Assembly: GCF_905475345.1 (NCBI RefSeq)
Contig: NC_066587.1
Location: forward strand, 631,001-695,000
DNA length: 64,000 nt
Direction: 5' to 3'
Source: Vespula vulgaris
Lineage: Eukaryota > Arthropoda > Insecta > Hymenoptera > Vespidae
Part shown: piece by piece, positions 1 through 11,902 of the stretch
Layout of the letters: every line of letters begins with the position of its first letter
Position numbering within the stretch: position 1 is the first letter of the stretch
Program-made: the position numbers and the translations under genes
The notes under the pieces: generated by a model
What the model was told of the DNA's origin: nothing
The model's database searches: none
What the model saw: the letters and a program-made list of their open reading frames with translations, nothing else

Positions 1-135
1 GGGAGGGTAGGGGAAGAAAAAAGAAAGAAAAGAAAAATTATTTAGAATAGAAGAATAGATATCGAAAGAACACACGAGTGATAATCAGCTTCTAATGTAT
101 GATTAAGTATCGTCAAAGTATATCAAGATTAGTTT

Positions 136-197
136 TCAAATTATATTCTTCATAATAGCTTCAATATAGTTATCAAATTATATTCTTCATAATAGCT
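136..197. repeat. Two perfect 25-bp direct repeats, 37-bp period
   Basis: The 25-mer starting TCAAATTATATTC and ending ATAATAGCT occurs at 136-160 and again at 173-197 without mismatch. A 12-bp linker separates the copies. This is a short local tandem duplication in AT-rich DNA. Confidence 0.9.
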
Positions 198-710
198 AAT
201 ACATATAATATAATTTATAAAAGTAATCAAAGAAAAAATCGTAGAATACGTTTCTTTAAAAACGTGTACGATTATTCGACAATCATTATTCAAAGTATTA
301 CTAAATTATACGATCATCAAAGTATTAAATTTATTTCGATCCAATTATATACTTCTCTCTCTCTCTTTCTCTCTCTCTCATATCTTTCTCATCTCTCGTA
401 TATTCTAATTTCTGAAAAAGAAAGGACAAAATCAGAGCAAACGTTTTGTAAGAAGAACTGCCGAGTGTCTTGTCGTTGACAATTCTTTTTTTCCCTTTAC
501 TAGTCCACTCATTCTCTCTCTCTCTTTCTCTTTCAACATGTTGGCGTGTTATAATAACACCGGTACGCTTCCGTTACGCATCGTTCCTATTCGTTTTGTC
601 CTTTTTCTCGGTTGCGCGCGTACGAGAGAGGTAAAGATAGAGATAGAAATACAGATAGATATAGAAACAGAGATAGAGACAGAAATAAAGAGAGAGAAAG
701 ACAGATAGAA

Positions 711-714
<4 letters not shown>

Positions 715-756
<42 letters not shown>
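715..756. repeat. (GA)n microsatellite
   Basis: About 21 uninterrupted AG units, preceded by a degenerate AGATAG/AGACAG purine run from about 630. Confidence 0.97.
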
Positions 757-759
<3 letters not shown>

Positions 760-908
760 CGTAGAAAGAGCGGGCAAGAGAAGACAATGGGATTCTACAT
801 AGAGCGTGAAGCCGCAGGTACGGTCTCGGTGTTATTAAAAATTCACTCCCTCTAGCGGCTGAAGTGGCCTCTGGCAATCTGCATCTCATTCCCGGTGGGC
901 CCTTGTAC

Positions 909-946
909 GCCAGCCATCCAGCCAGCCAGCCAGCCAGCCAGCCAGC
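909..946. repeat. (CCAG)n microsatellite
   Basis: About eight units of CCAG with one CCAT interruption at the left edge. Confidence 0.95.
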
Positions 947-1436
947 AACCAGCTAGAAAGCGAGCGAGCAAGCGAACAGCCAACAGCGAGGCAGCCATCA
1001 GGTGGCTGCCAGCACGCGGAAAAGGGTAGAAAACTCGACCTAGGAGGGATGATGCTTAGAAAGGGGGAAAGAGAGGGCCGAAGAAAGGGAGAGAGAAAGG
1101 TACCTCCAATGTGAGTTCTTCTACCCTTCCTACTGTCCTTCGTCCTTTCGTACGCGAGCCATCACTTTTCTATCTCTCTTATTCTCTTTCTTTCTTTCTT
1201 TTTTCTTTTTCTCTCTCTTTCTCTCTTTCTTCACTGTCTATCTCTCTTTCTTTCTCTCCTTCTTGGCAAACAACGAGAGAAAAGAAAAGAAAAAGGAAGC
1301 TCTTTACACCCAATTATAGGCGGCATTTAAGCAAATAAGCACCTGTCCTTTCCTCTCACGCCCTTTCATTTGCCACCCTCGTCTTTTCTTCCCTTATTAT
1401 TTCACCATTTTTATGAGACACTTCTCTTCGTCCTTC

Positions 1437-1438
<2 letters not shown>

Positions 1439-1471
<33 letters not shown>

Positions 1472-1472
1472 C
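1439..1472. repeat. (TTTC)n microsatellite
   Basis: About eight perfect TTTC units within a longer pyrimidine-rich tract running from about 1410 to 1496. Confidence 0.95.
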
Positions 1473-1792
1473 TCTTTTCTTTTCTTTTCTTTTTCTTACG
1501 ACCTATTTTTGAATATTCGCATTCATTTCAAACGACATTGAGGATAAGTCTGTTATTCCATTTTTTTTTTTTTTATCGTATACGTATATTATTATTAGGT
1601 ATCGTTGAAATAAGTATTGAGTGTAAACAAAAAAATGGATATATCGTAGAGACAATTTCTCTCTCTTTCTCTCTTTTTTTCTCGGGTTATCTCTCGCGAC
1701 CTATTTTTCTAATTTCTTTTCATATTATTATAAATTACGCATTAAGGAAGTGTAATCTTACAATTATTTTATCATATACGTATATATTCCAT

Positions 1793-1799
<7 letters not shown>

Positions 1800-1851
<52 letters not shown>
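1800..1851. repeat. (TA)n microsatellite
   Basis: About 26 uninterrupted AT units. Confidence 0.97.
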
Positions 1852-1853
<2 letters not shown>

Positions 1854-2164
1854 GTTCATATCGAAATAAGTTTCGACAGTAAACGATTAATAAATACATA
1901 TTTCCATTTCACTCTATTTCAGCCGTCGGCATAGAGAATTCAATGGAAATGATCTTGCCGTCACACTCTCTTTTTCTCTCTCTCTCTCTCTCTCTCTCCC
2001 CAGCTCTTTTTATTTCTCAAGTTATCCATATCTTTTTCTCACGAAGGCCAGCTCGGTCGATCAATCGCGTTTTAGCTTGAGGACCGGTAGCAGCCAAAAG
2101 TACAGCGAGCATAATCAATCACGAGACGGTTTTCGGTTGGTGTGCACACGCGGAAAAGGATCGA

Positions 2165-2200
2165 GGGTAGGTGGGTGGGTGGGGGTGGTGACGGGCGGGT
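2165..2200 (+). other. G-quadruplex-type G tract
   Basis: On the plus strand four G runs (GGG, GGG, GGG, GGGGG) are separated by loops of 5, 1 and 1 bases at 2165-2185, followed by two further GGG runs near 2193-2199. This satisfies the usual G3N1-7 rule with short loops. It sits in a GC-rich unique island at 2040-2330, some 400 bp from the candidate minus-strand exon. Confidence 0.8.
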
Positions 2201-2332
2201 GGTGGACCGAGGCGTGTTGTAGACTGTTCGCATAGTTCAGAAACGGAAACGGTAATATCGCCGGCCTGGGGCGACCACTCCCTTTGTCATTTTGTCATCC
2301 GGCGTAAGGACGAATCGTTCGCTTGCTTGCTC

Positions 2333-2334
<2 letters not shown>

Positions 2335-2377
<43 letters not shown>
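2335..2377. repeat. (GA)n microsatellite
   Basis: About 21 uninterrupted GA units. Confidence 0.97.
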
Positions 2378-2379
<2 letters not shown>

Positions 2380-2559
2380 CTTATATCTACTTACTACTTT
2401 TCTACGTATACCTACGTTAAAGTAAGAAATTAATATCCGTGATATTAAATCGAGATTTCGAAAGAAACAGTTCGAGCGTCGATTAGATCCACGGGTTTCA
2501 TTATTTTCTTTTAATGTTAGTTTCTACCTATTGAAAATTTTCTTTCGTATCGTTCTTAC

Positions 2560-2739
2560 CTTACTACCACTCCCATGTACCTCTTGAATATTTTCTACAT
2601 TCTTCTTATTATCCGGAATTTTATCTTGTAAGCGTTCGCTGGTACCGAACGGTAAGAAAAACATGATACAAAGGACGATTAGAATAACGTGGAAACCATG
2701 ATATCCTGCCAGATGAAAGATAGATCCTTGGGACTTCAT
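2560..2739 (-). CDS. Probable first coding exon of a secreted or membrane protein (partial)
   Basis: Reading leftward on the minus strand, a true ATG at 2739 opens 60 codons, with an in-frame TAA five codons upstream, so this is the first possible start of the frame. The product begins with a short polar stretch (MKSQGSIFHLAGYHGFH), then a hydrophobic core (VILIVLCIMFFLPFG), then a polar tail. This is the layout of a signal peptide with possible cleavage near FGTS/ER. Codon 60 (AAG) is followed at once by GTAAGA, a consensus 5' splice site, giving a phase-0 junction. Just upstream of the ATG, a pyrimidine-rich stretch ending in AAG near 2752 could be an acceptor for a leader exon. The stretch is free of microsatellite sequence, which is rare here. 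I do not recognise the family; receptors, Ig-type adhesion proteins and peptide precursors all fit. Later exons would lie below 2558 or outside the window. Confidence 0.5.
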
Positions 2740-3200
2740 TTCTCTCCAATCTTAAAGTATGAGAGTTAAGTTGGTATTATTCTTTAAGCATACGTCACAA
2801 TGTGAAATAGAAAAATGTATGTATATATCTATGTGTATATATAAGTACGCGTCTACGTGTACATAACGAGCTGTTAAATTTCGATCTTTCGGGAAAGAAA
2901 AGTGTGTAGAGTTGTAAGAACAGAGAAAGAGAGAAAAAGAGAGAGAGAGAGAGAGAGAGAGAGGAGTGAGAGCATTAATTTCACGGTGCGCATAACTTTC
3001 CTGTCAGAATTTGCATTCGACTGCTGGACTTTCTTTTAAAGGCGTGCGTAGGCGCGCGAGCGAGCGCGGGAAATTAAAAACGTCCGATCGTAAAATCTTG
3101 AAAAGAGAAGAAATATCACCGGGACTGCTTTCTGAATCGTAATCACTCGCTTTTTATTATTTCTACTTTGTTCGCCTTTTTTTTTTCTTCTCTTTCCGTT

Positions 3201-3201
3201 C

Positions 3202-3241
<40 letters not shown>
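3201..3241. repeat. (CT)n microsatellite
   Basis: About 20 CT units following a TTTTTTC run. Confidence 0.97.
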
Positions 3242-3243
<2 letters not shown>

Positions 3244-4116
3244 TCTCTTTGTTTTCGCATTTGTTGTATCACGGTAAATAAATATCTAAGCTGTATCTCA
3301 ACGATACTCCTCCGTTTTGAGTTTTGTCCGTGAAAAATATATTCGATCCCGTTGGAAGGTTTAATTTAATCGCGATTAATTCAGGCTCGAGAATATAGGA
3401 ATCAGATGCGTTTCCTATCGATTAGAGAGGACGTTAAGCGTACGAAGAAGAGATGTAAAGGAGAAAGTAGTGAATACAGAGCAGCTCGAAGAACGATCTG
3501 GGTCATTGCAGTCTACTACGGAGTAGTAGTGGTAGTAATAGTAATAGTAGTAGTGGTAGTAGTTACTAGTGGTCATCCCACAAGCAGGAGAAGATTCTGA
3601 ATAGAAGTAATCCTAGCGATAATTCCAGACCATTTCGCTTCGTTGGCTTTTCCTTCGGCCCGATAGATTCGACTTTACTAGACTCTCTTTCTATCTTCTA
3701 TCTATTCGAAAGCTCTCCTGTACGAACACTCGCCAAGCCGATATACGAAATTTCTTGTATATATGTGTGTGTGTGTCTGTGTGTGTTTGTATGTACGTAT
3801 ATATATTAGTAAAAAAAGGAGTCCGACGTCTTATCAAAACTTCTAGACCGATATCGTAGACGCGATAAAACATACTGTTTGTTTGCCCCCGGATAGAAAT
3901 TTCTTGATTAACCCATTTAAAAGGAAATAGAAGTACCTTAATCGTTCGAACGAAAAGACGATAGAGAGGTAACGAAACTGATAATACAGCTTCGATAATC
4001 GAGCCCAACCACCCTTCTTCCTTTCATTCATTTCTTCTTTTTTTTTCTTCGTCATCTGTCCTCTTCTCGTAAACGAAGAATCATAACGAGGGAGGAGAGG
4101 GAAAGAAAAAAAGAAA

Positions 4117-4118
<2 letters not shown>

Positions 4119-4164
<46 letters not shown>
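4119..4164. repeat. (AAAG)n microsatellite
   Basis: About eleven AAAG units within an AG-rich tract beginning near 4088. Confidence 0.96.
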
Positions 4165-4469
4165 GAAAATCGCGACTCTCTTCCATCTCCATTGAACGAG
4201 AAATGGCAAGGAAAGAGACGAAGAAGAGTTAAGCGATCGCTTCGTTCTCTCTGACAACGAGCGAACGATCGCTCGGCCAAGTGGGTGAAAGGAGGAAGAG
4301 GAGAAAGAGGAAGAGAGGGAGAGAGAGAGAGAGAGAGGGATTGAGGAAGTTGGAAAAAAGGTTGGAGGGAAATCGCGAAAGATTTCTACGTCGCTACGAG
4401 GAGAGAAGGGTTCTCATTCTCGCTGCATGCTTCCCTTTCTCCACCCTTCCCCTCGACCGATTCTATTCT

Positions 4470-4470
<1 letters not shown>

Positions 4471-4501
<31 letters not shown>

Positions 4502-4563
4502 TAATACTACCACCATTACTATTACTACTACTACTATTATTACTATTACTGCTACTACTACTT
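4471..4563. repeat. (ACT)n trinucleotide repeat, perfect then degenerate
   Basis: About ten perfect ACT units to 4501, then a degenerate ATT/ACT/ACC mixture to about 4563 that runs into a CT tract. It translates as poly-Tyr or poly-Thr in some frames but nothing suggests coding. Confidence 0.9.
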
Positions 4564-5002
4564 TCTCTCTCTCTCTCTCTCTTTCTCTCGTTTTTTTTTT
4601 CTTACTCTTCTATTCCCTCTTTTCGACTCACAACGACTCGCCGCGAATTTCAAGGCGAAATGGAAGGGCTCGCCCGGATATTTTTGTCCTTTCGACGAAA
4701 ATCGCGAATAAAGGAACGAACGAACGAATGAGAAAGAGAGAGAGAGAGAATGAATGCCAAGAAGAAGAAGGAAAAGAGAAGGAGGAGGAGAAGGAGGTGG
4801 AGATGAAGGAGGAGGAAGAGGAGGAGGGAGATGGTGATACCGACATAATGTACCGCGTAAGAGCCATTAGGTTATTAAAAACAGTGCCAGTGGTAGGCAC
4901 ACGAGTAACGAACCGGCTGGTGGCTACCGAGGGATGCGACAAAGGCGGAAAATTAGCCTTGATAACTTCGCCTTTCGATGCAAAAGCTATGTGAAAGAGA
5001 AT

Positions 5003-5010
<8 letters not shown>

Positions 5011-5057
<47 letters not shown>
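5011..5057. repeat. (GA)n microsatellite
   Basis: About 23 uninterrupted GA units. Confidence 0.97.
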
Positions 5058-5059
<2 letters not shown>

Positions 5060-5201
5060 AAAAAAAAGGGGGAGAAAGAAAAGGAAGCAAGCTTACGAGA
5101 GAGGGGAGAGGAGAGAGGAGAGTAATCTCGACTTCCGTCGAACTTGTGTCAATGGTGGGGTGGCTCGATGACGATTCTTTGCTCGCTTTTAAAATGATCG
5201 A

Positions 5202-5205
<4 letters not shown>

Positions 5206-5238
<33 letters not shown>

Positions 5239-5355
5239 TTATGTATACATTATATACATATGTATGTATGTATGTGTGTGTGTGTGTGTGTGTGTATTTG
5301 TGTGTACCTAAATGTGTGTATGCGTGTATATACATATGTGTGTGTGTGTGTGTGT
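5206..5355. repeat. Compound (TA)n-(TATG)n-(TG)n repeat
   Basis: A (TA)n tract to 5236 is followed by TATG units, a (TG)n tract at about 5271-5296 and a second (TG)n tract at about 5336-5355. Both TA and TG blocks can adopt non-B structures. Confidence 0.95.
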
Positions 5356-6347
5356 ACGTAATGATGAACGAAAGAGAGAAAGAGAGAGAAAGAAAGATTT
5401 TCATTAGATAATATTTTACACAAATTCTTACAAAGAGTAGACAGTCGAGGTTAAAAAATCGTATCTTATCGTCACCTTATTTCCGTCGTTAGGATAATCG
5501 AACACCGACCAGCAGCATCCTTTTTTCTTCATACGTTTGTTCTTAAGTATGTCATCGATGATGATTTTTAAGGAACGTTCGTATAAAAATCCGATTCGTA
5601 CAAAGAGATAGATAGATAGATAAGTCTACAAACACTAGTTGTCTTGACGTTTCATAGAAATATCGATTGTTTTTCAATCGAATTAGGAATGTGAACGAGA
5701 TGAAGTTGATCGAGTTATAGAATTTTCATACCTATACGTAAATATATACATATATATATATGTGTGTGTATGTATGTATACACACATACACGCATACACG
5801 CTCACACACACATATATCTATAAATATAAAGACACACAGAGAGTTGTTTTCACTTCGGTTAAACAACGAGGTTCATACCGGTATTGGCTAATCGAGTAGT
5901 CGAGTTTATTTTCGACACGGCAACACCCGTTCTTTCGAGAAAAGCGAAGAGGGAATAAGAGAAAGACAGAGAGAGACAGAGTGAGAGAAAAGGGAGGAGA
6001 GGTTGAAAGGGGAAGGAATGAATGTATGAAAGGAAGGAGTAGCGAGCTTACAGCGTGAATTTCGTTACGACGTTCGCAGCCCTCGCAGTAGGGAAATATC
6101 CGAATCTACGACGTCTACCGTAAACGCATAAAGTAGGCGCGCGCATAAGTCTGTAGATTAATTTCTTCCGTAAGTACATATATACACGGCCGTGTACCCG
6201 TGTAAATGCGCGTAGGTATACGCACGAAGGAGTACGACGAAGGGTTGGAAGGAGAAGGGAAAGGGAGAATAAGGGTACGGGGAGAAAAGGTAGAAGTGTG
6301 TTGCCAATGGAATACGCGAATACTTCCAACGACGCGTGCACTCGCAG

Positions 6348-6390
<43 letters not shown>
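6348..6390. repeat. (TA)n microsatellite
   Basis: About 21 TA units flanked by GCAGT and CGCAT. Confidence 0.97.
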
Positions 6391-6391
<1 letters not shown>

Positions 6392-6774
6392 GCATATATC
6401 TGTACGTATGTATATATATATTATATGTAGATATATACGTATAAACCACGCGTTTATATACATATTGTTTCTCGTTAATATTCAACAGACTGCGAGAATA
6501 TGGGCTAATCGTCATAAGACCTTCCCCAGAGCCGCCACGATATTATTGGCAATGATTTATTATTCTCTCGTTTAGGTGATAGCTGGGAGATCATTGGATT
6601 TCCCATGTAAACGTATTTACGTGATCAAAGCCGATCTCATTTTTTTTTTTCTTTTTTTCTTCTTTACGTTTGTCAAGCGAAATTTACTTCAGTTGCATTT
6701 ATTCTTATATAAGTCATGATGCGTGCACATTTATGTAATTCATCTTTTTCTTTCTTTTTTTTTCTTTTTTTAAT

Positions 6775-6817
<43 letters not shown>

Positions 6818-7098
6818 AAGAAAAAGAGAGTGCGAGAGAAAGAGAAAGAGAGAAAGAAAGAAAGATTCTCTCTTCCGCTCGGGCCGCCGATCGCGTATGC
6901 GCTTCATGGTAGTTCGCTTTTGCTCAGGTTAACGCAAATGCGAAGGGAACAAACAAACGGGGAATACAAATCTAGAGTGAAATGAACAATGCCCGGGAGA
7001 GTTACTGCCTTCTAATTGAAACCAGCTCCCGGACCACCCTCCGTTTCCTCCTTCCACCCTCTCCTCTCTCTCTCTCTCTTTCCTTCTCTATCTTTTCC

Positions 7099-7143
<45 letters not shown>

Positions 7144-7367
7144 TTCCCTTTTCACTCGGTACCGCCTAATCGTCCCGCACAGATGCGTGCCGCGCTTTCT
7201 CTCTATCCGCGCATAAAGCGTATAGTTTACGACAAAAGTTCGAGCTCGGTTTATACAAAACGGTCGTTGGTCCGTTACAGTAGAGTATACGAAGGGGAGA
7301 AGGTCCTGTTTACATGCGTCGAATGAACAGGTATCTATCTAACAACTCCGTTCGATCGGACTGCAAA

Positions 7368-7398
<31 letters not shown>

Positions 7399-7617
7399 TT
7401 TTCATGTGGATTCGTGAACAATTAGTTACCATCATCTTCTCATAAATCATTATTTTTCATCTTTTTTCCGAGGATATATTTCGTTCGGTTTGTTATGTAT
7501 TACATGTTGTACGTACGAGCTACCATATCGATTTGGAGTTTCTCAGTTTCTAACTAAATTCGGTCATGTGCCATTTCGCGATTACTTCGTAGATGGATAA
7601 AGAGAGAAAGGGAGAAG

Positions 7618-7619
<2 letters not shown>

Positions 7620-7660
<41 letters not shown>
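7620..7660. repeat. (GA)n microsatellite
   Basis: About 20 GA units. Confidence 0.97.
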
Positions 7661-7662
<2 letters not shown>

Positions 7663-7878
7663 TTTTTTCCGCTTCGATTATTAAAAAGAAAATGATAGTA
7701 GAAAATGTCTAGAATATTTTCTATCTTTCTATCTTCTTAGTAGCGGGCAGGAAGCCAAAATAAGGTATACTACATAGAATGCGATGTGTATACCTATACG
7801 ATTCGATGTTCTTTATTTTTCCACTAGGACGAAGTCGAGTTTAGCTCAGGCAAAATGATACAGAATTAGAAAAGAAGA

Positions 7879-7932
7879 GAAGAAGAAGAAGAAGAAGAAG
7901 AAGAAGAAGAAGAAGAAGAAGAAGAAGAAGAA
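7879..7932. repeat. (GAA)n trinucleotide repeat
   Basis: About 18 GAA units. Long GAA/TTC tracts can form triplex DNA. Confidence 0.96.
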
Positions 7933-8627
7933 CTGAAAAACTCTTTATCGACAAAGTTCCATCCTATGCCTCCGGTAGCTTTTTGTAATTTTATAAATAA
8001 TTTCACGTGGCAGAGTAATAACGTTGGAATAAAAAAGAGAAAGAGAGAAAAAGGGAGAAAGGGATGGGAGATAGAGATAGAGAAGGGTGAGTTTTATTCT
8101 GGCATGGTTTACAGTAGATATTACAGGGCACATGCAATAAACAATTCGAGGCATTTTAATGCGGCCCCCAGTGAGCCGTAAGGAGGACTCCAAACTAACT
8201 ATACTTTTACGTACCTCGCACGACTCTTTCGAACCAAACGAAGCCGTGAATGGTTGAATGGAAGAAAGAAAAAGAGGAAAGAGAGAGAGAGAGAGAGAAA
8301 GTTATCCCTTAAAGCCTTGCAACGAGCATCGAAAAGGCATAGCACATAAGATGCCTTCGATCTGCGACAGCTCGGTAAGCCAAGCTCGCGATCCTTTATC
8401 CAACCTTCCTCCTTGTCCTCTCCTCTTTCCTCACTCATTTTATTTTCCAGTTCTTTTATTCCTTCTTTTTCTTTTATTCGTCTTATTTTCTTGGAGTATG
8501 TAGAGAAAGAGAGAGAAAGAGAGATACTCCCTAAGGATACGAGGGTGTCATCTGAAAATCGCAGTTAACGTATCGATGCCGAAGCTCGTTTTTCCAATGA
8601 GATCCCATCGAAATTCGATTAGTTCGA

Positions 8628-8689
8628 TATATGTATATATATAGAAGTAGATACAGAAATAAATAGATCCATATATATATATACATATA
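8628..8689. repeat. Perfect 16-bp inverted repeat with 30-bp spacer
   Basis: TATATGTATATATATA at 8628-8643 is exactly complementary to 8674-8689. The embedded G/C pair means this is more than an ordinary TA run folding on itself. Confidence 0.8.
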
Positions 8690-9129
8690 ACAGTAATCCA
8701 ATTCAAAGAAATATACAACTAAATTAATCAACATTTCACGTATGATGTAAAATAATTTTAAAAAACGTATATATATATGTGTGTGTGCGTGTATCTCTGT
8801 CTGTGTGTGTACGTATATACACCAATATATATTCTATATAGATCGTTTGAAAAGGTACATCGTTGACCGTGTATATACGCATACGCATTACATTTATGTT
8901 ATCTTGAGCGTATCCGGCGTTACTTAAAGCCTTGAATGAATTCTATCAATTATCGCCATTCGAACCGCGTAATGGTCCAAAGAGCTTATCGATTATTAAT
9001 GAAGTGGGTAACGTCGTGTATCACCAGGAGGGGTTGCTTCGCCTCTAGGGGTGTTTAATGGGTCGTTAGCTTCGCAAAATGAACAAATTTCGCCTCCTTC
9101 GCCTTGTACGCCCAGTCTCAAAGGCGAAA

Positions 9130-9146
9130 CTTTGATTGCCTTATCA
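9130..9146. promoter_or_regulatory. Possible TCF plus GATA site pair
   Basis: CTTTGATTG (TCF/LEF-like) at 9130-9138 is followed by TTATCA (GATA on the reverse strand) at 9141-9146. They lie in a unique island at 8930-9180. Short motifs like these occur by chance; their value depends on conservation of the island. Confidence 0.2.
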
Positions 9147-9945
9147 ATCATAGGATCGATCTATATAAGAGGACCGTTCTTGCACGATTTTTTTTTCTCG
9201 AAGGGAGAAAGGAAGGGACGCGCAAAAAGAGAAGAGAAGAAAATAAAAAAAAGTTTCGCTGTTTCTTTTCCTTTTTCTTTTTTTTCTCTTCTTTTTTTTC
9301 TCTTCTTTTTTATTCTTTCTTTTTTCCCTCGATAAACTCTTAACGACGTTTAAATAATTTTTATTCGATGAAGCATTATGCATAACACGAATTGACCGAT
9401 CACTACCGACTCAAGGAGAGAGGATGGGGGTGGGAAAGTGGGCCGATGGGTGGCGTAGCGCTTAAACGAAATACGATGAGCACTTTGGCGAGTCGTATCT
9501 ATCAAATATAAGCCTTGTGCCGTTAGTTGGAGGGTGTGGTGCACTCCAGGGAGAGGCAGGAAAGGACAGCCTCTCGGAATTTATACTACGTTCCTACGGC
9601 CTTATAACCCCCGTTACGGTTTATCACTTATTCATATAGCGTTGCGCCAGGAAAACTTATCCTAAGTGCCTATAAACGTTTAGCCGAATGTTTCTACCTT
9701 TTTTTTTTTTTTTTCGATGCGAGCTAGCGTCTCGTGATTCGATATCATTCTATTTTCGTTTATCTCGCGTGTTTCTTCTAAAACTAGCGTAGAAAATGAG
9801 AATATATGTGTGTTTGTATGTGTTGAGGGTAGGTGTATGTCGAACGTTCCTTGCTTTTCCTGTCTCTCTTTTTACCCTCGATGACCTTGAATTTCTTTCG
9901 ATCCTTCAATTTTACAAATTTACGTAGCTACGACATAGAGAGAGA

Positions 9946-9984
<39 letters not shown>

Positions 9985-10435
9985 TAAAATAAAATAAAAA
10001 AAAACGAAAAGTAATGGGATTATGAGAGATATCGCCAAAGAGTATGTATATAATACCACATACATTGGATGAAATATATATATCCGAAAAGTTTGTTGGA
10101 GCATCCCTTGCCACCGAACGCAGACGAGACTTCGTAAAATTGTTACGGCTGTGCCGGTCCCTATACGCGTAGATATATCTACCGGGTCAAAAGATATACG
10201 ATTTCCAGACGACAGATTCTCCTAGAAACGTGACTACTTTTCGGTATTCTCCAAGTCTTTGTTTTCTTTTAGTTTTGTCATTTTTTTGTAACGTCAAAAA
10301 TGAATCATCTTACAGGTTAATTCACACAGATTGGTATATTTTCTTCGTCTTAGTCGTCGCTTTATCTCCGAGTATAGCATTAATCAATCGGAGTCCGATG
10401 TTTCTCGATTTTCCGAAAAGCTTCGAAAATTGGGA

Positions 10436-10870
10436 ATGAGGAATAGGGTGGACGATGAGGGAGGAGGACAAGGGGTTGAAAGGGAGAACGCGAATCGAGA
10501 AAGGAAAAGAAAAGAGGGTGATCTCTCGTATCGGTACCATCGCATCACGCGGCACCCCGTCTTCGGTCATTTTTCCCAGGAGAACGGAAACTGCAAATTA
10601 TTTTCCAGTCGTTCGTCGACCAGCTTGTATCCTTGGGATATAACGGGTGATCCCAAAATTCCCATGGGAAATGGGAAAAGGAAGGAGAGTCCTATAGGAG
10701 AGCGTGACGGCGCAGCTAGGAATACGGTCTCACGAAATATTCCACCTTATGGTGATCCCATGGCACATCCACTAGGACGATCGCTATCACCACCACCACC
10801 ACCACCACCATCACCATCGTTACCAACCACCAGCGGCAATGTCAGTAGCAACATCGCTAGTACATACTAG
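10436..10870 (+). CDS. Hypothetical ORF, 144 aa, unrecognised
   Basis: A true ATG at 10436 opens 144 codons to TAG at 10868. The open frame extends a further 35 codons upstream without an ATG. The N-terminal third is Arg/Glu/Gly-rich. The middle (near YRYHRITRHPVFGHF and CKLFSSRSSTSLYPWD) is of normal composition. The C-terminal part has a Pro/Ser run coded by a CCA/ACC repeat at about 10789-10818. It is the longest non-repetitive plus-strand ORF in the left half of the window. I see no domain, no signal peptide and no clear splice context. A chance ORF in a relatively GC-rich island is the main alternative. Confidence 0.15.
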   Translation: MRNRVDDEGGGQGVERENANRERKRKEGDLSYRYHRITRHPVFGHFSQENGNCKLFSSRSSTSLYPWDITGDPKIPMGNGKRKESPIGERDGAARNTVSRNIPPYGDPMAHPLGRSLSPPPPPPPSPSLPTTSGNVSSNIASTY

Positions 10871-11080
10871 CGAGCTCGACTACTCTACGAACTACATCCC
10901 CATAACTCGCTTGACGCACTTTAGCCCTCCTCTAACCGTTCCTCTCCTCTTCTCTCCTAGTCGTCCCTCGTTTTCTTATACGTTGCGAACGTATACCTAA
11001 TGGTATTAGATCTACTGCTATAGCTTTTGAAATACGTTCTTTCTAACGATCGAGACGATTTTTTTTTTTTTTTTAATTTG

Positions 11081-11084
11081 TGTT

Positions 11085-11119
<35 letters not shown>
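11081..11119. repeat. (TTTC)n microsatellite
   Basis: About nine TTTC units preceded by a poly-T run. Confidence 0.96.
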
Positions 11120-11902
11120 CTTTCCTATTTCTCTAGGGAAAATCGTGTACATCGCGGCGCGTGCCGACCGCTCGTTTCCATCTCCGATCATCACTTTTGT
11201 CCTCGATCGTTAAGAAGTACGTTAGAGAGAAAGAGAGAACATTGAAAGATTAAATCGATTTGTTTCAATTACCTTGACACGATTCGCTCGGTCGATTTTT
11301 CATTTAGTTATACAATATTAATACAAAACTTTGGCGAAATTTCATTCGTACGATTGGACAGCACAGAGATACTATACATCTTCTCTCTTATTCGATTTTC
11401 CCTAATCTACTCGCTATAATTACTATCCATCTATTACCACCAGCAATCGTTCGGGGCACGTCCAAGTGGATGAGAAGTAGCGTCGCGGCTCGAGAGAAAA
11501 CGGAAAGGAGAGAAAGAAGAGAAAGAAATGGAAGAAACTGAAGAAGAAGGAGGAAAAGAGGAAGGAATTTTTTCGAAGGACGAGCGATCGGCATCGAGAT
11601 ATCGAAACATCCGTTTAATATCGAAAAGAAGCGAGGGGTTGGATGGAACGCTATAGCAGGCAGATTTTAATCCTTGTCGTAGCCGCGGTACGAGAGGGAA
11701 GGGAACGACACGGTGAAGTGACTTGAAGTCTCTTCAGGCGAGATGCTTAATTCCACCCCGTTCTTCTGCAACCACCCTCCGGGGCCTCTCTTCTTCTCTT
11801 ACTTTTCCGTCCCCTCCCTTCCTAACCCACCCTTCCCCTTCAGCGTCTCCTTCAACCCTCTCCTCACCTCGGAAGGAATAATCCGGTGTTCTTTAATTCT
11901 TT

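Larger units (their letters stand above)
1..2559. other. Non-coding, microsatellite-rich segment
   Basis: This stretch contains GA, CT, TA, CTTT and CCAG repeats separated by short unique pieces. The unique islands at about 780-900 and 2040-2330 are comparatively GC-rich. If the minus-strand exon ending at 2560 is real, this segment is the start of its downstream intron. I found no convincing second exon in it. Confidence 0.6.
2740..10435. other. Gene-poor segment with microsatellites and a few unique islands
   Basis: No coding region is supported here. The segment holds GA, GAAA, CTA, TA, TG and GAA repeats. Unique islands at about 8930-9180 and 9540-9700 have balanced composition and look more constrained than their surroundings. 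The ORFs present are translations of repeat tracts. Confidence 0.6.

Noticed and set aside
787..852. Short ORF with good Kozak context and CAG|GTACGG
   Set aside because: Only ten codons before the donor and no further support.
9162..9169. TATATAAG TATA-like box
   Set aside because: No initiator-like sequence about 30 bp downstream, only a poly-T run. Similar boxes at 60085 and 63374 were rejected for the same reason.
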